From Agromyces sp. CF514 (GTDB lineage: Bacteria > Actinomycetota > Actinomycetes > Actinomycetales > Microbacteriaceae), in NCBI RefSeq assembly GCF_900113185.1, contig NZ_FOZD01000001.1:868001-932000 (forward strand): DNA of 64,000 nucleotides. The letters are read 5' to 3'. The stretch's first letter is position 1, and the number at the start of each line of letters is the position of its first letter. The notes beneath the pieces are model-generated. The model was not told where the DNA came from, searched no databases, and worked only from the letters and a program-made list of their open reading frames with translations. Shown here in pieces: positions 1 to 9,551 of the stretch. The translations under genes and the position numbers were made by a program.

Positions 1-159
1 CGCATCAAGAACACCGCCGAAGACCTCGGGGGCAAGGCCAAGGAGGCCTACGGTAAGGCGACCGGCGACGACGAGAAGGTCGCGGAGGGCAAGGCCGACC
101 AGGCGAAGGCCGATCTGAAGAACGCCGGAGAAGACGTCAAGGACGCCTTCAAGCACTGA
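1..159 (+). CDS. CsbD-like stress protein, C-terminal part
   Basis: This is the 3' end of a gene that begins before the window; 52 residues are visible before the TGA. The peptide is very rich in Lys, Ala, Asp, Glu and Gly, with repeats of the type GKAKEAYGKATGD and EGKADQAKADLKNAGEDVKD. This is the pattern of the small CsbD family, which are general-stress, hydrophilic proteins of unknown biochemical function. Family size is usually 55-70 residues, so only a few N-terminal residues are probably missing. It is followed by a strong hairpin shared with the convergent aminotransferase gene. The family call rests on composition and repeat pattern only. Confidence 0.8.
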   Translation, partial: RIKNTAEDLGGKAKEAYGKATGDDEKVAEGKADQAKADLKNAGEDVKDAFKH

Positions 160-201
160 CCTCCAGATCCCCCGGCGTGGAAACGCGACCGGGGCCCAGA
201 G

Positions 202-238
202 CGAGAACGCCCGCACCCGGGGAGTGCGGGCGTTCTCG
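202..238. terminator. bidirectional hairpin terminator
   Basis: A perfect 15-bp stem (202-216 with 224-238, left arm CGAGAACGCCCGCAC) encloses a 7-nt loop. It lies between the convergent csbD-like gene and the aminotransferase gene. There is no long T-tract, which is usual for high-GC actinobacterial terminators. Confidence 0.8.
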
Positions 239-285
239 TGCGTCGGGGAGGCCCGGCGCGGACCCGGCGAACCGCCGCGGGAGTC

Positions 286-1512
286 TCAGGCGAAGAGGCG
301 CTGCAGGCGCTGCACGCCCTCGAGCAGCGGGGCGTCGCCCAGCGCGTAGCTGAAGCGCAGGAACCCGCTGGGGCCGAACGCCTCGCCGGGCACGGCGGCG
401 ACCTCGGCCTGCTCGAGGATCAGGTCGGCGAGCTCGAGCGAGTTCGTCGGCGTGACGCCGCCCCACTCGCGACCGAGCAGGCCGGTGACATCGGGGTACA
501 CGTAGAACGCGCCCTCGGGCACCGGAACCGTGAGGCCCTCGATCTTCGACAGCTCCGAGACGATGAGGCGTCGGCGGCGGTCGAACGCGCGGCGCATCTC
601 TTCGACCGCGTCCTGCGGGCCGTTGAGGGCCGCGATCGCGGCACGCTGCGAGATGTTCGACACGTTCGACGTGAGGTGGGACTGCAGGTTCGCGGCGCCC
701 TTGATCACGTCGGCGGGGCCGACCATCCAGCCGAGGCGCCAGCCGGTCATGGCGTAGGTCTTGGCGACGCCGTTCACGAGGATCGTCTGGTTCGCGAGGC
801 CGGGCACGGCCTCGACGATCGAGACGGCGCGGGGCGCGGGAGCACCGACCTCGGTGTCGAGCCCGGCGTACGTGAGGTTCTGGTAGATCTCGTCGGAGAT
901 CACCCAGATGCCGTGCTCGAGCGCCCACTCGCCGATGGCGCGGGTCTGCTCGGGCGAGTACACCGCGCCGGTCGGGTTCGACGGCGACACGAAGAGCAGC
1001 ACCTTGGTGCGCTCGGTGCGCGCCGCCTCGAGCTGTTCGACCGTGACGAGGTAGCCCTGGTCGGAGCCCGCGAAGACGTCGACCTGCACGCCGCCCGCGA
1101 GCTTGATCGCCTCGGGGTAGGTGGTCCAGTAGGGGGTCGGCACGAGCACCTCGTCGCCCGCGTCGAGCAGCACCTGGAACGCCTGGTAGACGGCCTGCTT
1201 GCCGCCGTTCGTGACGACGACCTGGCCGGGCGAGACCTCGAGGCCCGAGTCGCGCAGTGTTTTGGCGGCGACCGCCTCGCGCAGTTCGGGCAGGCCGACG
1301 GCGGGCGTGTAGCGGTAGTTCTTCGGGTCGTGCGTAGCCGCGAGCGCCGCCTCGACGATGTGGTCGGGCGTCGCGAAGTCGGGCTCGCCTGCGGCGTACG
1401 AGATGACCGGGCGGCCCTCGGCCTGCAGGGCCTTCGCCTTCGCATCGACCTTGAGGGTCGCGGACTCGGCGATGGCGGCGATACGTGCGGACAGGCGCGG
1501 CTTCTCGGTCAC
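286..1512 (-). CDS. class I/II pyridoxal-phosphate aminotransferase (aspartate aminotransferase-like)
   Basis: The 408-residue product matches fold-type I aminotransferases over its full length. An N-terminal arm with the [13 protein letters not shown] substrate loop is followed by the cofactor region ([11 protein letters not shown], then SDEIYQ). The Schiff-base lysine is near residue 250 in [16 protein letters not shown]. This subgroup usually transfers the amino group of aspartate (AspB/AspC type), though aromatic or alanine specificity cannot be excluded. The start is ATG. The gene sits alone on the minus strand, convergent with the csbD-like gene. An AspC-like gene upstream of secE-nusG is a common actinobacterial arrangement; here four genes lie in between. 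Confidence 0.88.
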   Translation of the reverse strand: MTEKPRLSARIAAIAESATLKVDAKAKALQAEGRPVISYAAGEPDFATPDHIVEAALAATHDPKNYRYTPAVGLPELREAVAAKTLRDSGLEVSPGQVVVTNGGKQAVYQAFQVLLDAGDEVLVPTPYWTTYPEAIKLAGGVQVDVFAGSDQGYLVTVEQLEAARTERTKVLLFVSPSNPTGAVYSPEQTRAIGEWALEHGIWVISDEIYQNLTYAGLDTEVGAPAPRAVSIVEAVPGLANQTILVNGVAKTYAMTGWRLGWMVGPADVIKGAANLQSHLTSNVSNISQRAAIAALNGPQDAVEEMRRAFDRRRRLIVSELSKIEGLTVPVPEGAFYVYPDVTGLLGREWGGVTPTNSLELADLILEQAEVAAVPGEAFGPSGFLRFSYALGDAPLLEGVQRLQRLFA

Positions 1513-1613
1513 CCGTGAAGTCTACCGAGCGGATGCCGCGGGCGGGCCGTCGAGCCGACCGGCATCAGCCCTCGATCCGGACCGCGTGTCGGGTGCCGGG
1601 TCTCCGCAGCGGT

Positions 1614-3068
1614 TCAGTCGGCGTCGCGCGCCGAGAGCGGTTGCGCGATCTCCTCGAGGGGCTTGCGCTCGGCATCCACCCCGAGGAACACCTCGACGAG
1701 CCCTGCGGCGATCATGAGGCCAGCGCCGATGCAGTAGCCGATCGCGATGGCCGGGATCCCGTCCTCGATGAGCCGCCCGAAGAGGATCGGGCCGATGATG
1801 CCGCCGAGCCCGGTGCCGAGCGCGTAGAAGAACGCGATCGACATCGCCCGGGTCTCGAGCGGAAAGATCTCGCTCACCGTCAGGTAGGCGCTCGACGCGC
1901 CGGCCGATGCGAAGAAGAACACGACGACCCAGCACGCGGTCAGCCAGAACGCGTCGAGCACGCCGCCCGCGAACAGCGCGGCCGTGATCGCGAGCAGCAC
2001 GCCCGAGCCGATGTACGACGTCGAGATCATGACCCTGCGGCCGATGCTGTCGAAGAACCGGCCGAGCAGGAGCGGCCCCAGGAAGTTGCCGATCGCGATG
2101 GGCACGAGCGACCACGGTGCGATGTCGTCGGGCACGCCGAGCAGTTTCGTGAGCACGAGCGCGTACGTGAAGAAGACGGCGTTGTAGAGGAAGGCCTGTC
2201 CGACGAACAGCGAGAGTCCGAGGACGAAGCGCTTGGGGTACTCGGTCACGGCCGTCTTCGCGATCTCGACGAATCCGGTACTCCTGCGCTGCCTGATGCT
2301 GATCGCCCGGTCGTCGGCGACCGGTTCGAGCGTGGTGCCCGTCTCCGCCTCGATCGTCCGCTCGATCTCCCCGACGAGCTGCTCGGCCTCCTCGTCGCGG
2401 CCGTGGATGAACATCCAGCGCGGCGACTCCGGCACGTTGCGACGCACGAGCAGGATCACGAGGCCGAGCACCGCGCCCAGGCCGAACGCGAGGCGCCAGC
2501 CGACGTCGGGGGCGAACAGGGCGGGGTTCAGCAGGAAGACCGTGAGTACCGCGCCGAACGCCGTGCCGAGCCAGTACGAGCCGTTGATGGCGAGGTCGAC
2601 CGCGCCGCGACGCCTGGCCGGGATCAGCTCGTCGATGGCCGAGTTGATCGCCGCGTACTCGCCGCCGATTCCGGCGCCCGTGAGGAACCGGCACACGAAG
2701 AACCACATGGGGGTGAACGAGAACGCGGTCGCGACCGTGGCGAGCAGGTACAGCCCGAGCGTGATGATGAACAGCTTCTTGCGGCCGAACCGGTCGGTGA
2801 GGTACCCGAACACGAGCGATCCCACGCAGGCGCCCGCGACGTAGATGCCGGCCGCGAGTCCGACCTGGGCCGTGGTGAGCCCGAGTCCGCTGTCGGGCTC
2901 GGTCAGCCGGCTTCCGAGCGCGCCCACGATCGTGACCTCGAGTCCGTCGAGGATCCACACCGTGCCGAGCCCGAGCACCACGAGCCAGTGCCATCTGGCC
3001 CACGGCAGCCGGTCCATGCGCGCCGGGATCTTCGTCGAGATCGTCTTCAGCGTGGTCGTCGTCGTCAT
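1614..3068 (-). CDS. MFS transporter, sugar/metabolite:H+ symporter type
   Basis: This 484-residue protein has about 12 hydrophobic segments and the major facilitator signatures. The loop-2 motif [11 protein letters not shown] follows helix 2, and [29 protein letters not shown] fits the sugar-porter/aromatic-acid symporter branch. A second, degenerate loop-2 motif ([10 protein letters not shown]) starts the second half. A charged cytoplasmic loop around residues 205-270 separates the six-helix halves. Substrate is unknown; sugars, organic acids and aromatic acids are all possible. GGAGGGGG lies upstream of the ATG. No catabolic genes adjoin it, so context does not help. Confidence 0.85.
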   Translation of the reverse strand: MTTTTTLKTISTKIPARMDRLPWARWHWLVVLGLGTVWILDGLEVTIVGALGSRLTEPDSGLGLTTAQVGLAAGIYVAGACVGSLVFGYLTDRFGRKKLFIITLGLYLLATVATAFSFTPMWFFVCRFLTGAGIGGEYAAINSAIDELIPARRRGAVDLAINGSYWLGTAFGAVLTVFLLNPALFAPDVGWRLAFGLGAVLGLVILLVRRNVPESPRWMFIHGRDEEAEQLVGEIERTIEAETGTTLEPVADDRAISIRQRRSTGFVEIAKTAVTEYPKRFVLGLSLFVGQAFLYNAVFFTYALVLTKLLGVPDDIAPWSLVPIAIGNFLGPLLLGRFFDSIGRRVMISTSYIGSGVLLAITAALFAGGVLDAFWLTACWVVVFFFASAGASSAYLTVSEIFPLETRAMSIAFFYALGTGLGGIIGPILFGRLIEDGIPAIAIGYCIGAGLMIAAGLVEVFLGVDAERKPLEEIAQPLSARDAD

Positions 3069-3176
3069 CGTCGGCCCCCTCCGTCACGGGCGACGTTAGA
3101 CGCGCGGGGCAGGCATGTCCGGGGGTTGACAGGCGCGCGAATCGTGCGCCGCCCGGTCGATGGGCGGATGCCGGGA

Positions 3177-4691
3177 CTACAGGTTCTGCCCGATGTCCCA
3201 CAGCCGGTCGGGGCGACCGTCGATCGCCTCCGACACCGCGAGCGCCTGGTCGTCGCTGAGGGAGGCGACGTAGTCGACGACGCCGCGGCCGACGCCGAGG
3301 CGGTGCACGTCGCCGGCATCCGGGATCGGCACGCCCTCGGGCTTGACGACCCGCAGCAGCGCGTAGCCCTCGGTCGCGAGGTCGACGAGTTCGCGCAGGC
3401 GCTGGGGCACGCGGTGGCGGTCGATGTCGTCGGTGATCCACGCCGTGAGGCCCTTGACGGCGCGCGTGAGCACCCGGCTGAGGCCGCGCTGGTACATCGC
3501 GATGTCGGCGCGGTCGAGGATGAAGTGGCGGTGCACGAACTTCAGCACCTCGACCTCGTGCCAGGCGAGTCGGTCGAGGGTCACGAGGCCCGTGCGGATC
3601 TCGTCGGCGGGAGCCGGCACGACCGAGGTCTGCAGGTGGCTGATCCACCGGTTCGTGAACGACGAGAGCGAGCGCTCGGAGGCGATCGAGCCGTCGAACG
3701 GGATCGCGAGCAGCCCGTCGACGAGGTCGTCGGCCACGACGTCGACCGCCTCGGCGAACGCCTCGTCGGAGGCGATCCAGGCGTCGCTCCGGTGCAGCTT
3801 GCGGCGCAGGCCCTCGAGCGCGGCGCCCGGGGGAGCCGAGCGTGCGGCGATCGCGTCGTCGTCGAGGTCGCGCAGCATCGCCCCGTCCTCGATGAAGCCG
3901 CGGAACTCGCGGGCGACCGAGCCCTGGCTGAGCAGGCCCGCACGGTAGAAGTCGTCGACGTCGTGGATCGAGTACGCGATGTCGTCGGCGATGTCCATGA
4001 TCGAGCACTCGAGCGACTGCTGCAGCGGCGGCAGTCCGGTGCGGGCCGAGAACAGGTCGGCCGCGTCGAGGTCGTACGCCGAGAACTTCGCGACCTCGAC
4101 CCCGCCCGAGACACGGCGCATGCCGCGCGGCAGCGGACCCGACGGCAGCGACGCGGCGTCGACGAAGCGCGTCCACGGGTACTTCGCGACCGCGGCCCGC
4201 ACCGCCGCGGTCAGGTTGAGGCCGTGCGGGGCGTTCGCCGAGACATCCAGCGTCGCGATGATGCGGTAGGTCTGCGCGTTGCCCTCGAACCCGTCGGACA
4301 GCCCCAGCGTCTCGCGCGCGAGCCGGTCGAGCACGCGCTCGCCGAGATGCCCGAACGGCGGGTGCCCGAGGTCGTGGGCGCTCGCGGCGGCCTGCACGGC
4401 GACGGCGTCGCAGCCGTGCTCGAGGGCGAGCGCACGGGCGGGCGACGCGGCATCCGCCAGCCCGACCGCGATGGCGCGTGCGACCGCGGTGACCTTGATC
4501 GAATGCGTGAGCCGGTTGTGGATCAGCGGGCCCGCGCCGGGCTGCGCGATGACCTGGGTCACGGCCGAGAGCCGAGAGAAGTACGGCGAGAAGCGGATGC
4601 GCTCGAGGTCGAGCCGGAACTGCGAGTGCTCGCCCGTGACCTGCACGCTCGTGCTGGGCTCGGTCACGAGCCTCGTTCCGCGTTCGAGCAT
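3177..4691 (-). CDS. dgt: dGTP triphosphohydrolase-like HD-domain protein
   Basis: The 504-residue product carries the HD phosphohydrolase layout of dGTPases: RFSPYFSRLSAVTQV and HNRLTHSIKVT near residues 30-65, then the metal-binding HDLGHPPFGHLGE near residue 105, and a distal SIMDIADDIAYSIHDVDDF aspartate motif. Members hydrolyse dGTP to deoxyguanosine and triphosphate and limit dNTP pools. I chose the ATG at 4691 (MLERGTRLV) because the frame continues upstream only into low-quality sequence overlapping the next promoter; the longer start at 4796 is less likely. The gene is divergent from the glycosidase-like gene, with about 150 bp between the starts. Confidence 0.85.
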   Translation of the reverse strand: MLERGTRLVTEPSTSVQVTGEHSQFRLDLERIRFSPYFSRLSAVTQVIAQPGAGPLIHNRLTHSIKVTAVARAIAVGLADAASPARALALEHGCDAVAVQAAASAHDLGHPPFGHLGERVLDRLARETLGLSDGFEGNAQTYRIIATLDVSANAPHGLNLTAAVRAAVAKYPWTRFVDAASLPSGPLPRGMRRVSGGVEVAKFSAYDLDAADLFSARTGLPPLQQSLECSIMDIADDIAYSIHDVDDFYRAGLLSQGSVAREFRGFIEDGAMLRDLDDDAIAARSAPPGAALEGLRRKLHRSDAWIASDEAFAEAVDVVADDLVDGLLAIPFDGSIASERSLSSFTNRWISHLQTSVVPAPADEIRTGLVTLDRLAWHEVEVLKFVHRHFILDRADIAMYQRGLSRVLTRAVKGLTAWITDDIDRHRVPQRLRELVDLATEGYALLRVVKPEGVPIPDAGDVHRLGVGRGVVDYVASLSDDQALAVSEAIDGRPDRLWDIGQNL

Positions 4692-4828
4692 CGTCGAGTC
4701 CCCGTCCGTTCGGTGCGGTCGGAGCGCGGATGCCGCGCCCCGGCGTTCCTCCCAATCTACGGGTGGAGCGTGCGCCCGCAGTCGCGCTGCGCGCACATCA
4801 CGACTGGGTCACGCGACCCACTTCGGGG

Positions 4829-4834
4829 TATGCT
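4829..4834 (+). promoter_or_regulatory. candidate -10 element for a leaderless transcript
   Basis: TATGCT lies 6 nt before the GTG at 4841, so transcription would start at or next to the start codon. No Shine-Dalgarno sequence is visible before this GTG. No convincing -35 element was seen. Confidence 0.45.
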
Positions 4835-4840
4835 CCGCGC

Positions 4841-7800
4841 GTGACGATGCACCCCGGCGCGAAGAGGCGCCCCGCTCGACCCGCGCTCGCCGTGGTCGCC
4901 GCCCTGATCCTGCTCGCGCTCGGAGCGGGGGTCGCGTTCGTGCTGACCGACGCGCTCGGCATCAGCACCGAGTCCGCCGAGATCCCGGTCGAGTCGTCGC
5001 ACTCGGTCGATGCCGCGGCAGCCGTGCCGCCGCCGGAGTTCACCAACGTCGCGGCACCGAACGCGCCGCGCGTCGTCGCGGCCGTCGACGAGCTCCGGGA
5101 CGCGGTGTCGGATGCCGCGGCCACCGACGGCACGGCGACCCTCGAGGTCGTCGCGGGCGACGGCGATCCGGCCGACGAGGCGTACGCGCTCGAGGGCACG
5201 GCGACCGCACTGCGCGTCGTGGCCGCGAGCGAGACCGGCGCCGTGCGCGGCGTCTACGACCTCGCCCAGGCGGTGCGCGACGGCCGCTCGACGACCGAGC
5301 ACCTGGGCGGGCTCGTCGAGTCGCGGCTCGGGTTCCGCATGGCGGACCTGGGCGCGGTCGGCGTCACGGTCGACGAGGCCGCGTGGGCGGCGGGCGACGA
5401 CTACTCGCACAACTCGAAGGCGTTCGAGGACGTGATCCTGCCCGATGCGCCGTACATCGACGAGGCGGCGCTCGACGTCGCACGCGAGGACTTCGACGCG
5501 TACGTCGGGCACCTGCTCGCCGAGGGGTACACCGCGATCGCGGTGCCCGGCCTGCTCGAGTACCTGACCTTCTCCGACGTCGGCGACGGCACCGAGGTCT
5601 ACGAGTCCGGTGACGAGCACGTGGCCCGCGCCCTCGCCATGCGCGACGCCTTCGGGCCGATGTGGCAGTCCGCTCGGGATGCCGGCCTGCAGGTGTTCCT
5701 GCGCACCGACATGCTCGTCGTGACGACCCCGCTCGAGGAGTACCTCACCGAGCGGTTCGGCTCGCTCGACACCGAGAACCCCGAGTTCTGGCAGGTCTAC
5801 GCGGCGGGCCTCGACGAGCTCTACCGCGAGATGCCCGCGATCGACGGCGTGCTCATCCGCATCGGCGAGGCCGGCCAGGTCTACGACCTGCCCGACTGGG
5901 ATTACCGCTCGGCGCTCGCCGTGACGACCGTCGACGCCGTGCAGGCGATGCTCACGACCCTGCTCGACCAGGCCGAGCGCGCCGACCGCGAGGTGATCTT
6001 CCGCACCTGGACGGTGGGCGTCGGCGCCGTCGGCGACCTGCACACGAACGCCGACTCGTACCGCACGGTGTTCGAGGGCATCGACTCCGACCGGCTCATC
6101 GTGTCGACCAAGTACTCGCTCGGCGACTTCTACAGCCACCTGCCGATCAACGACACGCTCGAGGTCGGCGACCAGCGCCGCATCATCGAGTTCCAGAGCC
6201 GCCGCGAGTTCGAGAACTTCGGCGCATGGCCGAACGACCTCGGCGACCTGTACGCGCAGACGCTCGACCGCCTCCTCGCCGCGAACCCGCACATCGAGGG
6301 CATCTGGACGTGGACGCAGGACGGCGGCCCGTGGCGTGCGGGTCCGCTCTCGCTCGAGCTGAAGGCGGGCTTCTGGCAGCTGGCGGAGCTGAACACCGAG
6401 CTCGCGGTGCGACTCGCGCGCGATCCGTCGCTGGACCCCGCCGAGGTCACGGCCGACTGGGCGAGGCGGTGGTTCTCGGATGACCCGTCGACCGTGCAGT
6501 CGATCGCCGACGCCATGGCCGATTCGCGCGAGGCCATCGCCGACGGGCTCTACATCGGCCCGTACGCCGAGCACCGCGTGCAGGCGATCGGCCTCGAGCC
6601 GCCGCCCATGATGTGGATCTTCGAGTGGGACATCCCGACCGGCGACAGCGCGGCGCTCGACGTGATCTACGCGATCGCGCGCGACGACCTCGACGAGGCG
6701 ATCGCGGGCGGGCCGCGGGCGCTGGAGGCCGTCGAGCGCATGCAGGAGCGCATCGAGGGCACGGATGCGGGCACGTGGAAGGATGCCGCGCTCCGCGACG
6801 CGTTCGTCGACTCGCTCGCCTACGAGCACAGCACGCTCGCCATGCTCGCCGACTACCGCGCCATGGTGCTGCGCAAGGCGCAGTGGCACGACACGCGGGA
6901 TGCCGCCGCCTTCGGCGCGTGGCAGGAGGCGAGGGCGGCGTGGCTCGAGTCCTCGGCCGCCCACGAACGCGACTACGCCGGTGACCCGTACCGCCCGGCG
7001 TACAACCTCACGGCCGCGCGGCTCGGGCTCGAGCGCGGCGATCGCGACCAGGCCATGGGCTGGGCCGCGGGAGCGAGCCTCGTGCTCGTGCTCGCATGGC
7101 TCGCCTACGGCGCCGCGGCCGGGTCGCCCCGGATCGGCCGATGGCGCGGCGCCCGGCTCGCGCGTGCGATGTGGGTCGCCGGCACCCGGCCCTGGCGGGC
7201 GCCCGAGGTCGTCGCGGAGCTCGGCCGGGTCGAGCGCGTGCTGCTCGTGGCGATCCCCGCCGTCGCGCTCGTGCTGAGCCGGTGCATCCTCACCTGGTTC
7301 GCCGCACCCGCGCACCTCGTGGTGACGCTCGGCGCGTGGCTCGTGTTCGGAGCCGTGGTGCTGCTCCTGGCACGCCTGCTCGGCGGCCGAGCAGGCGTCG
7401 CCCCGGTCGCCGCGGCCCTCGCCGGAACCGTGCTGCTGCGGGTCGCCCTGCTCTCGTTCGCGCTCGCCCCGACCGGGCCGGGCGGGTACTGGTTCGGGTT
7501 CTGGACAGACCCGGTCGCGCGCTCGGCGTACTCGACCGTCGCGTTCGCGCTGTTCGCCTGGGTGCTCGTGGCTGCGGCGTGGGCGCTCGCCCAGTCGATC
7601 GGCGCCAGACGGGCGATCGGGGTCGTGACGGCGGCGTGCGGCGCCGCGCTGGCAGCGATCGCCGGGCTCGTCGCGATCGTCGGCCTCGAGGCCGCGCTCA
7701 CGGCCTGGAACGACCAGATGGCGCTGCTGCCGTGGGGCCTCTCGCGCATCCTCGGCATCACGGTCTACCTCGACATCCCGGCGGATTCCGCCTGGTGGGC

Positions 7801-7903
7801 GGCCCTCGCCGGCGTCGTCGTGGCGGCCCTCGGAGCGGTGCTCGCGTTCGCCTCTCGGGGGCGGAAGTCGCCTCGGTTTGGCGGTGGGGCATCCGTCGCC
7901 TAA
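4841..7903 (+). CDS. membrane-anchored glycosidase-like protein with C-terminal multi-helix membrane domain
   Basis: The 1020-residue product starts with a short basic stretch and one hydrophobic segment (about residues 12-35). Residues about 60-150 look like the GH20b/alpha-glucuronidase N-terminal alpha/beta domain (EAYALEGTATALRVVAAS, GAVRGVYDLAQAVRDG). Residues about 150-730 resemble a TIM-barrel glycosidase of the GH67/GH20 kind (ESRLGFRMADLGAVGV, then a WTWTQDGGPWRAGP tryptophan-rich loop). From about residue 735 to the end there are roughly seven hydrophobic helices. No family was confirmed and the catalytic acid cannot be assigned. Start: GTG 4841, with ATG 4847 as the alternative; both support a leaderless message. 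Role inferred: an extracellular, membrane-tethered hydrolase acting on uronic-acid or hexosamine polymers. Confidence 0.6.
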   Translation: MTMHPGAKRRPARPALAVVAALILLALGAGVAFVLTDALGISTESAEIPVESSHSVDAAAAVPPPEFTNVAAPNAPRVVAAVDELRDAVSDAAATDGTATLEVVAGDGDPADEAYALEGTATALRVVAASETGAVRGVYDLAQAVRDGRSTTEHLGGLVESRLGFRMADLGAVGVTVDEAAWAAGDDYSHNSKAFEDVILPDAPYIDEAALDVAREDFDAYVGHLLAEGYTAIAVPGLLEYLTFSDVGDGTEVYESGDEHVARALAMRDAFGPMWQSARDAGLQVFLRTDMLVVTTPLEEYLTERFGSLDTENPEFWQVYAAGLDELYREMPAIDGVLIRIGEAGQVYDLPDWDYRSALAVTTVDAVQAMLTTLLDQAERADREVIFRTWTVGVGAVGDLHTNADSYRTVFEGIDSDRLIVSTKYSLGDFYSHLPINDTLEVGDQRRIIEFQSRREFENFGAWPNDLGDLYAQTLDRLLAANPHIEGIWTWTQDGGPWRAGPLSLELKAGFWQLAELNTELAVRLARDPSLDPAEVTADWARRWFSDDPSTVQSIADAMADSREAIADGLYIGPYAEHRVQAIGLEPPPMMWIFEWDIPTGDSAALDVIYAIARDDLDEAIAGGPRALEAVERMQERIEGTDAGTWKDAALRDAFVDSLAYEHSTLAMLADYRAMVLRKAQWHDTRDAAAFGAWQEARAAWLESSAAHERDYAGDPYRPAYNLTAARLGLERGDRDQAMGWAAGASLVLVLAWLAYGAAAGSPRIGRWRGARLARAMWVAGTRPWRAPEVVAELGRVERVLLVAIPAVALVLSRCILTWFAAPAHLVVTLGAWLVFGAVVLLLARLLGGRAGVAPVAAALAGTVLLRVALLSFALAPTGPGGYWFGFWTDPVARSAYSTVAFALFAWVLVAAAWALAQSIGARRAIGVVTAACGAALAAIAGLVAIVGLEAALTAWNDQMALLPWGLSRILGITVYLDIPADSAWWAALAGVVVAALGAVLAFASRGRKSPRFGGGASVA

Positions 7904-7965
7904 ACTTGCTGAGGTTGCGCACGACGACCAAGCTTTCCCGTGCCCGGATGTCTTCGGATTTCGAG

Positions 7966-7971
7966 TATGGT
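7966..7971 (+). promoter_or_regulatory. candidate -10 element for tRNA-Trp/secE
   Basis: TATGGT lies in the 110-bp gap before tRNA-Trp, about 43 nt upstream of the mature 5' end, a plausible distance for a processed leader. The -35 element is not clear. Confidence 0.3.
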
Positions 7972-8013
7972 TGGCCGGTCGCAGTGTGCGATCCTCGGAG
8001 GCGACGTCTCCGA

Positions 8014-8086
8014 AGGGCGGTGGCTCAATTGGTAGAGCAGCGGTCTCCAAAACCGCAGGTTGCAGGTTCGAGTCCTGTCCGCCCTG
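8014..8086 (+). tRNA. tRNA-Trp (anticodon CCA)
   Basis: All four arms can be drawn. The acceptor stem is AGGGCGG (8014-8020) with CCGCCCT (8079-8085), and the discriminator is G8086. The D-arm is GCTCAATTGGTAGAGC. The anticodon stem GCGGT/ACCGC encloses loop CTCCAAA, with anticodon CCA at 8047-8049. The T-arm is GCAGG-TTCGAGT-CCTGT. CCA is not encoded. Its place directly before secE is conserved in many actinobacteria. Confidence 0.97.
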
Positions 8087-8126
8087 CGAGCCGGCAGTGA
8101 TTGCCGGCCCACGAAAGGTGTACGAG

Positions 8127-8402
8127 GTGGCCCGAAAGATCATCGACGAACCCAGCGAGGATGTCGTCGCCAACGCGAAGCGCGAGCGCGCGGCGCGGCG
8201 AAACCCCTTCGCGCGGATCGCGTTGTTCATCCGGCAGGTCATCGCCGAGCTGAAGAAGGTCGTCACCCCGACCCGCAAGGAACTCTTCAGCTTCACCGTG
8301 GTCGTGCTCGTGTTCGTCGTCATCATGATGGCGCTCGTCTGGGCACTCGACTCGGTGTTCGGATGGGTTGTGCTGTACGTCTTCGGGTCGACAGGGGCCT
8401 GA
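8127..8402 (+). CDS. secE: preprotein translocase subunit SecE
   Basis: The 91-residue product has a charged N-terminal half and one C-terminal transmembrane helix (about residues 55-82), joined by the SecE signature FIRQVIAELKKVVTPTRKEL. SecE clamps SecY in the SecYEG channel of the plasma membrane. The start is GTG 8127 (VARKIIDEP), supported by GAAAGG 8 nt upstream; GTG 8118 overlaps that site and is unlikely. The gene follows tRNA-Trp by 40 bp and precedes nusG by 62 bp, the standard tRNA-secE-nusG order. Confidence 0.95.
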   Translation: MARKIIDEPSEDVVANAKRERAARRNPFARIALFIRQVIAELKKVVTPTRKELFSFTVVVLVFVVIMMALVWALDSVFGWVVLYVFGSTGA

Positions 8403-8464
8403 TCAGCCACTCGTCCTGAAGAACCGCGCGCCGCAAGGCGCACGCAAGAGAAGGAATCGAGAAA

Positions 8465-9394
8465 TTGGCAAAGACTGAGCGCGACGACGTCGACTGGGCC
8501 ACGGCCGCAGAGCAGTCGGCCGAAGACGACGAGGCCCAGGAGGGCAACTCGCTCGAACACGACGAGCAGTCGGTCGAGCCCGCCGAGCACCGCGCGGTGC
8601 ACGTCGTCGACGACGAGGGCAACGACGTCGACCTCGATGCCGTTCTCGACGCCATCGCCGAGGCGAACGACCCCGAGGCCGACGCCGTCGTCGACGACGC
8701 ACTCGACATCGACTCGGTCGAAGAGGCCGACGCCGCACTCGAGGCCGTCACCGAAGAGAGCGAAGAGCCCGAGCATGACCCCTACGAGGAGTTCCGCAAC
8801 GAGCTGCGCTTCCTCCCGGGCAAGTGGTTCGTCATCCACTCCTACGCGGGCTTCGAGCGCCGCGTGAAGGCGAACATCGAGCAGCGCCGCGAGTCGATGG
8901 CCATGGCCGACTACATCTACCAGGTCGAAGTCCCGATGGAAGACGTGGTCGAGATCAAGAACGGCCAGCGCAAGATGGTCACCCGCGTGCGCATCCCCGG
9001 CTACGTGCTCGTGCGCATGGACCTGAATGAAGAGAGCTGGTCGGTCATCCGCCACACTCCCGGCGTCACCGGCTTCGTGGGCAACGCCCACAACCCGGCG
9101 CCGCTGCGCTTCGAAGAGGCCTTCGGCATGCTCAAGAGCCTCGTCGAGATCAAGGACGTCGCCCCCGCCAAGGGTGCGAAGGCCGGTTCCTCGGCCGGTG
9201 CCGCACGAGTCGTGCAGGCCGAGGTCGACTTCGAGATCGGCGAGACCATCACCATCAAGGACGGCTCGTTCGCCGGCCTTCCCGGCACGATCAGCGAGAT
9301 CAAGCCCGAGAGCGGCAAGCTCACCGTGCTCGTCTCGCTCTTCGAGCGCGAGACCCCGGTCGAGCTCAGCTTCGACCAGGTCACCAAGCTCTAA
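8465..9394 (+). CDS. nusG: transcription termination/antitermination factor NusG
   Basis: The 309-residue product has the NGN domain from about residue 118 ([20 protein letters not shown]) to 220, and a C-terminal KOW domain (about 255-309, [18 protein letters not shown]). NusG binds RNA polymerase through NGN and contacts Rho or S10 through KOW. About 115 strongly acidic residues, mostly Asp, Glu and Ala, precede the NGN domain; an extension is usual in actinobacteria, but the E. coli protein has none. TTG 8465 is the start, with an AGAAGGA site upstream. Confidence 0.95.
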   Translation: MAKTERDDVDWATAAEQSAEDDEAQEGNSLEHDEQSVEPAEHRAVHVVDDEGNDVDLDAVLDAIAEANDPEADAVVDDALDIDSVEEADAALEAVTEESEEPEHDPYEEFRNELRFLPGKWFVIHSYAGFERRVKANIEQRRESMAMADYIYQVEVPMEDVVEIKNGQRKMVTRVRIPGYVLVRMDLNEESWSVIRHTPGVTGFVGNAHNPAPLRFEEAFGMLKSLVEIKDVAPAKGAKAGSSAGAARVVQAEVDFEIGETITIKDGSFAGLPGTISEIKPESGKLTVLVSLFERETPVELSFDQVTKL

Positions 9395-9420
9395 CCACCT
9401 TCACAGGTACGACGCAGCGG

Positions 9421-9442
9421 CCCTCCGGGTATACTCGGAGGG
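9421..9442 (+). promoter_or_regulatory. hairpin overlapping a TATACT -10-like element before rplK
   Basis: CCCTCCG (9421-9427) pairs with CGGAGGG (9436-9442) around an 8-nt loop containing TATACT (9430-9435). The site may be a weak nusG terminator, an rplKA promoter, or both. The transcript from this -10 would have a leader of about 110 nt. Confidence 0.45.
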
Positions 9443-9551
9443 TTGTGCTGCGTGCGGCAGAGCCCACCACCACGAACCACCGCCCTCCGGAACCGCCGGT
9501 CGAGCGGGAGAGTGCCCAGGACATGGGCGTTCGAACAGAAAGAGAGAAATC

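Noticed and set aside
1485-4844. Long plus-strand open frame (1119 codons) opposite the MFS and dGTPase-like genes
   Set aside because: The opposite strand encodes proteins with clear motifs; this frame has none and has antisense composition.
4757-9091. Very long minus-strand open frame (1444 codons) opposite the glycosidase-like, secE and nusG genes
   Set aside because: It crosses tRNA-Trp and well-identified genes, is rich in Arg/His/Asp/Gly without recognisable domains, and is the expected antisense shadow in high-GC DNA.
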